Origin: Flavobacteriaceae bacterium
GTDB taxonomy: Bacteria > Bacteroidota > Bacteroidia > Flavobacteriales > Flavobacteriaceae
Reading direction: 5' to 3'
Assembly (NCBI GenBank): GCA_947371275.1
Contig: CANBOV010000002.1
Location: 1 to 64,000, forward strand
DNA: 64,000 nucleotides
In this document: positions 61,981-64,000 of the stretch, piece by piece
Layout of the letters: each line of letters opens with the position of its first letter
Position numbering within the stretch: the stretch's first letter is position 1
Notes under the pieces: generated by a model
What the model was told of the DNA's origin: nothing
The model's input: only the letters and a program-made list of their open reading frames with translations
Database searches by the model: none
Translations under genes and position numbers: made by a program

Positions 61981-64000
61981 TTAATTAGCAACTTCGCTAA
62001 TGAATTTAATACGCATTAATCGTAATTCTTCTATATCGTAATCTCCATCAAATTCTTTTAGAGCTTCTTCTATCTTATCGGATTCAGAATCCATAAAATA
62101 ATCATGGATTTCTTGTTGTTGCTCTTCGTCTAAGATCTCGTTGACCCAATAATCAATATTTAATTTAGTTCCTGAATAGACTATTTGCTCCATTTCTTTG
62201 AGAAGGTTATCCATGGTAAACCCTTTGGCTTTGGCAATATCTTCTAGGGATAATTTTCTATCAATATTTTGAATAATGTATAATTTATTGGACGAGTTAG
62301 CACCGGTGGATTTTACTACTAAATCATCGGGGCGGATGATTTCGTTATCTTCTACGTAGCGAGCGATTAATTCGACAAACTCTTTACCGTATTTTTTAGC
62401 TTTACCTTCCCCTACTCCGTGTACATTGCTTAATTCGTCAACGGTAATTGGGTATTTTAGCGCCATATCCTCTAAGGATGGATCTTGGAAAACTACAAAG
62501 GGAGGAACGCCTAACTTTTTGGATACTTTTTTACGAAGATCTCTAAGCATACTCATCAACGCTTCGTCGGCCGTCCCCGAAGATTTAGCTGCTGTAACGA
62601 TAGCATCATCCTCTGCTTCGTTGTATTCATGATCTTCAGACATCAAGAATGAGCTAGGCTTATTAATATAGTCATGTCCTTTATCTGAAACTTTTAAAAT
62701 ACCGTAGGTTTCTATGTCTTTGGTTAAAAGTCCGTCTACTAATACTTGCCGTATGAGCGCCATCCAGTAACGTTCTTCAAAATTACTTCCGCAACCAAAG
62801 AAAGGTTGGGCATCCGTACGATGTGCTTTTATAGTTGCATTTATTCTACCAATCAATGTAAAGACTATTTCTTTAGACTTGTATAGATATTTAGTATCTC
62901 TGACTACTTCTAAGAGCATTTTAACTTGCTCTTTGGCTTCTACTTTTGATTTAGGATTACGAACATTATCATCCATATCGGCACCTTCACCTGTTTCACT
63001 ATCAAATTCTTCACCGAAGTAATGCAAAAGGAATTTACGCCTTGACATAGATGTTTCGGCATAGGCTACTACTTCTTGTAACAATGCGAAGCCTATTTCT
63101 TGTTCGGCTACTGGTTTACCTGACATGAACTTCTCTAATTTTTCTACATCTTTATAGGAGTAGTAAGCTAAGCAGTATCCTTCTCCCCCATCTCGACCAG
63201 CGCGTCCTGTTTCTTGGTAATAACTTTCTAGAGATTTGGGAATATCGTGGTGAATGACAAAACGAACATCGGGTTTATCAATACCCATCCCGAAGGCTAT
63301 AGTAGCGACAACGACTTCTACATCTTCCATAAGGAACATGTCCTGGTGTTTCGCTCTAGTTTTAGCGTCTAAACCGGCATGATAGGGCACTGCACTTATT
63401 CCGTTTACTTGCAGGACCTCCGCAATTTCTTCTACTTTCTTACGACTAAGGCAATAGATGATCCCAGATTTTCCTTTATGTTGTTTAATGAAACGGATGA
63501 TATCGGCTTCAATATTTTTGGTTTTGGTACGAACTTCGTAGAATAAATTGGGACGGTTGAACGATGCTTTAAAAGTGGTTGCATCAGACATGTCAAGATT
63601 TTTCAAGATGTCTTCTTGTACTTTTGGAGTAGCTGTAGCTGTTAAACCTATTACAGGCACATCTCCTAACTGTTTGATGATACTTCTAAGGTTTCTGTAT
63701 TCAGGTCTAAAATCGTGGCCCCATTCAGAGATACAATGCGCTTCATCAATGGCGACAAAAGATATGGGCACACTTTGAAGAAATTCTACATATTCTTCTT
63801 TGGTTAAAGATTCAGGAGCTACATATAGTAGTTTGGTAATTCCGGAAGTAATATCTTTTTTAACTTGGTTTATTTCGGTCTTGGTAAGTGAAGAATTTAA
63901 TACGTGAGCAATGCCACTTTCGGAAGACAAACTTCTGATGGCATCTACTTGGTTTTTCATTAATGCAATAAGAGGGGAAACTACTATCGCCGTTCCGTGC
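61981..64000 (-). CDS. recQ: ATP-dependent DNA helicase RecQ (5' end beyond the window)
   Basis: 3'-5' DNA helicase. The frame stays open past the track start into base 64000 (…GTAIVVSPLIALMKNQVD, motif Ia), so the N-terminus with Walker A is outside. Visible are the DEAH box in AIDEAHCISEWGHDFRPEY, ATATPKVQEDI, the RQC-adjacent YYQETGRAGRDG motif, an HRDC domain (ADEALMSMLRDLRKKVSKKLG...) and a C-terminal HTH_40-like extension. The zinc-binding subdomain that in E. coli has four Cys reads MSRRKFLLHYFGEEFD and GEGADMDDNVRNPK here, with no Cys at any of those positions. Confidence 0.96.
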   Translation of the reverse strand, partial: HGTAIVVSPLIALMKNQVDAIRSLSSESGIAHVLNSSLTKTEINQVKKDITSGITKLLYVAPESLTKEEYVEFLQSVPISFVAIDEAHCISEWGHDFRPEYRNLRSIIKQLGDVPVIGLTATATPKVQEDILKNLDMSDATTFKASFNRPNLFYEVRTKTKNIEADIIRFIKQHKGKSGIIYCLSRKKVEEIAEVLQVNGISAVPYHAGLDAKTRAKHQDMFLMEDVEVVVATIAFGMGIDKPDVRFVIHHDIPKSLESYYQETGRAGRDGGEGYCLAYYSYKDVEKLEKFMSGKPVAEQEIGFALLQEVVAYAETSMSRRKFLLHYFGEEFDSETGEGADMDDNVRNPKSKVEAKEQVKMLLEVVRDTKYLYKSKEIVFTLIGRINATIKAHRTDAQPFFGCGSNFEERYWMALIRQVLVDGLLTKDIETYGILKVSDKGHDYINKPSSFLMSEDHEYNEAEDDAIVTAAKSSGTADEALMSMLRDLRKKVSKKLGVPPFVVFQDPSLEDMALKYPITVDELSNVHGVGEGKAKKYGKEFVELIARYVEDNEIIRPDDLVVKSTGANSSNKLYIIQNIDRKLSLEDIAKAKGFTMDNLLKEMEQIVYSGTKLNIDYWVNEILDEEQQQEIHDYFMDSESDKIEEALKEFDGDYDIEELRLMRIKFISEVAN

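Noticed and set aside
1-64000. Mobile elements, prophage or genomic island
   Set aside because: No transposase, integrase, terminal repeats or att-like duplications at the two tRNAs; gene content is housekeeping and envelope functions throughout.

Overview
The window is a stretch of ordinary, AT-rich chromosome from a member of the Bacteroidota, most likely Flavobacteriaceae (Flavobacterium or a close relative). Supporting signs are two proteins with type IX secretion (T9SS type A) C-terminal sorting domains, many family types typical of this group (DUF5777, DUF4369, DUF2805, FadL-like 'hemin receptor', TorF-like porin), Bacteroidota -7 boxes (TAnnTTTG) instead of E. coli -10/-35 elements, and the near absence of Shine-Dalgarno sequences. 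I see no rRNA, CRISPR array, prophage, transposase or integron. Nearly all of the DNA is coding, and a few intergenic gaps of about 300-370 bp hold little or only repeats.

Layout. 1-2.6 kb: 3' end of an outer-membrane protein gene and an ALDH3-type aldehyde dehydrogenase. 2.6-6.6 kb: a very large membrane hybrid histidine kinase. 6.9-15.1 kb: HMG-CoA synthase (mvaS), a ComM/YifB ATPase, a patatin lipase plus M1 aminopeptidase pair, and recG. 15.2-21.6 kb: a complete tripartite RND efflux operon (adaptor, pump, TolC) followed by a bestrophin-like channel. 21.6-24.6 kb: an AraC regulator, DUF779 protein and AldB-type aldehyde dehydrogenase, with direct repeats upstream of the dehydrogenase that look like the AraC operator. 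24.8-34.2 kb: translation genes (pheT, typA, rpsT, tRNA-Glu, proS) with a fasciclin protein and a PAS histidine kinase/response regulator pair. 34.3-38.2 kb: an aromatic/Gly-rich lipoprotein, a FadL-like porin and rimO. 38.2-43.2 kb: a TorF-like porin overlapping a CHASE4 hybrid kinase, a TPR protein and apbE. 43.2-46.3 kb: a five-gene operon (DUF2271/T9SS protein, YceI, c-type cytochrome lipoprotein, DUF5777 barrel, OB-fold protein) convergent with apbE. 46.6-48.8 kb: a lone B12-binding radical SAM enzyme. 49.2-54.2 kb: DUF4369 lipoprotein, M61 peptidase, DUF2805, alkB, an EamA transporter. 54.2-57.1 kb: tRNA-Thr, an 88-aa unknown, and the manA-bcp-queD-idi operon. 57.3-64 kb: an MsrB-MsrA fusion lipoprotein, an FAD oxidoreductase, a T9SS thrombospondin-3-repeat protein, a 77-aa unknown and most of recQ, which runs off the right edge.

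How genes fit together. mvaS and idi, in separate loci, both serve mevalonate-route isoprenoid synthesis. The AraC/DUF779/AldB set looks like one regulated aldehyde-handling module. The envelope redox operon next to apbE is the best candidate for an uncharacterised system: it combines a flavinylating enzyme, a surface-sorted DUF2271 protein, a YceI isoprenoid-carrier protein, a lipid-anchored cytochrome and an outer-membrane barrel. The RecQ here appears to lack all four zinc-ligand cysteines found in E. coli RecQ. Many ORF-track starts use TTG upstream of a better ATG. Where a -7 box or signal peptide decides the issue, I moved the start.
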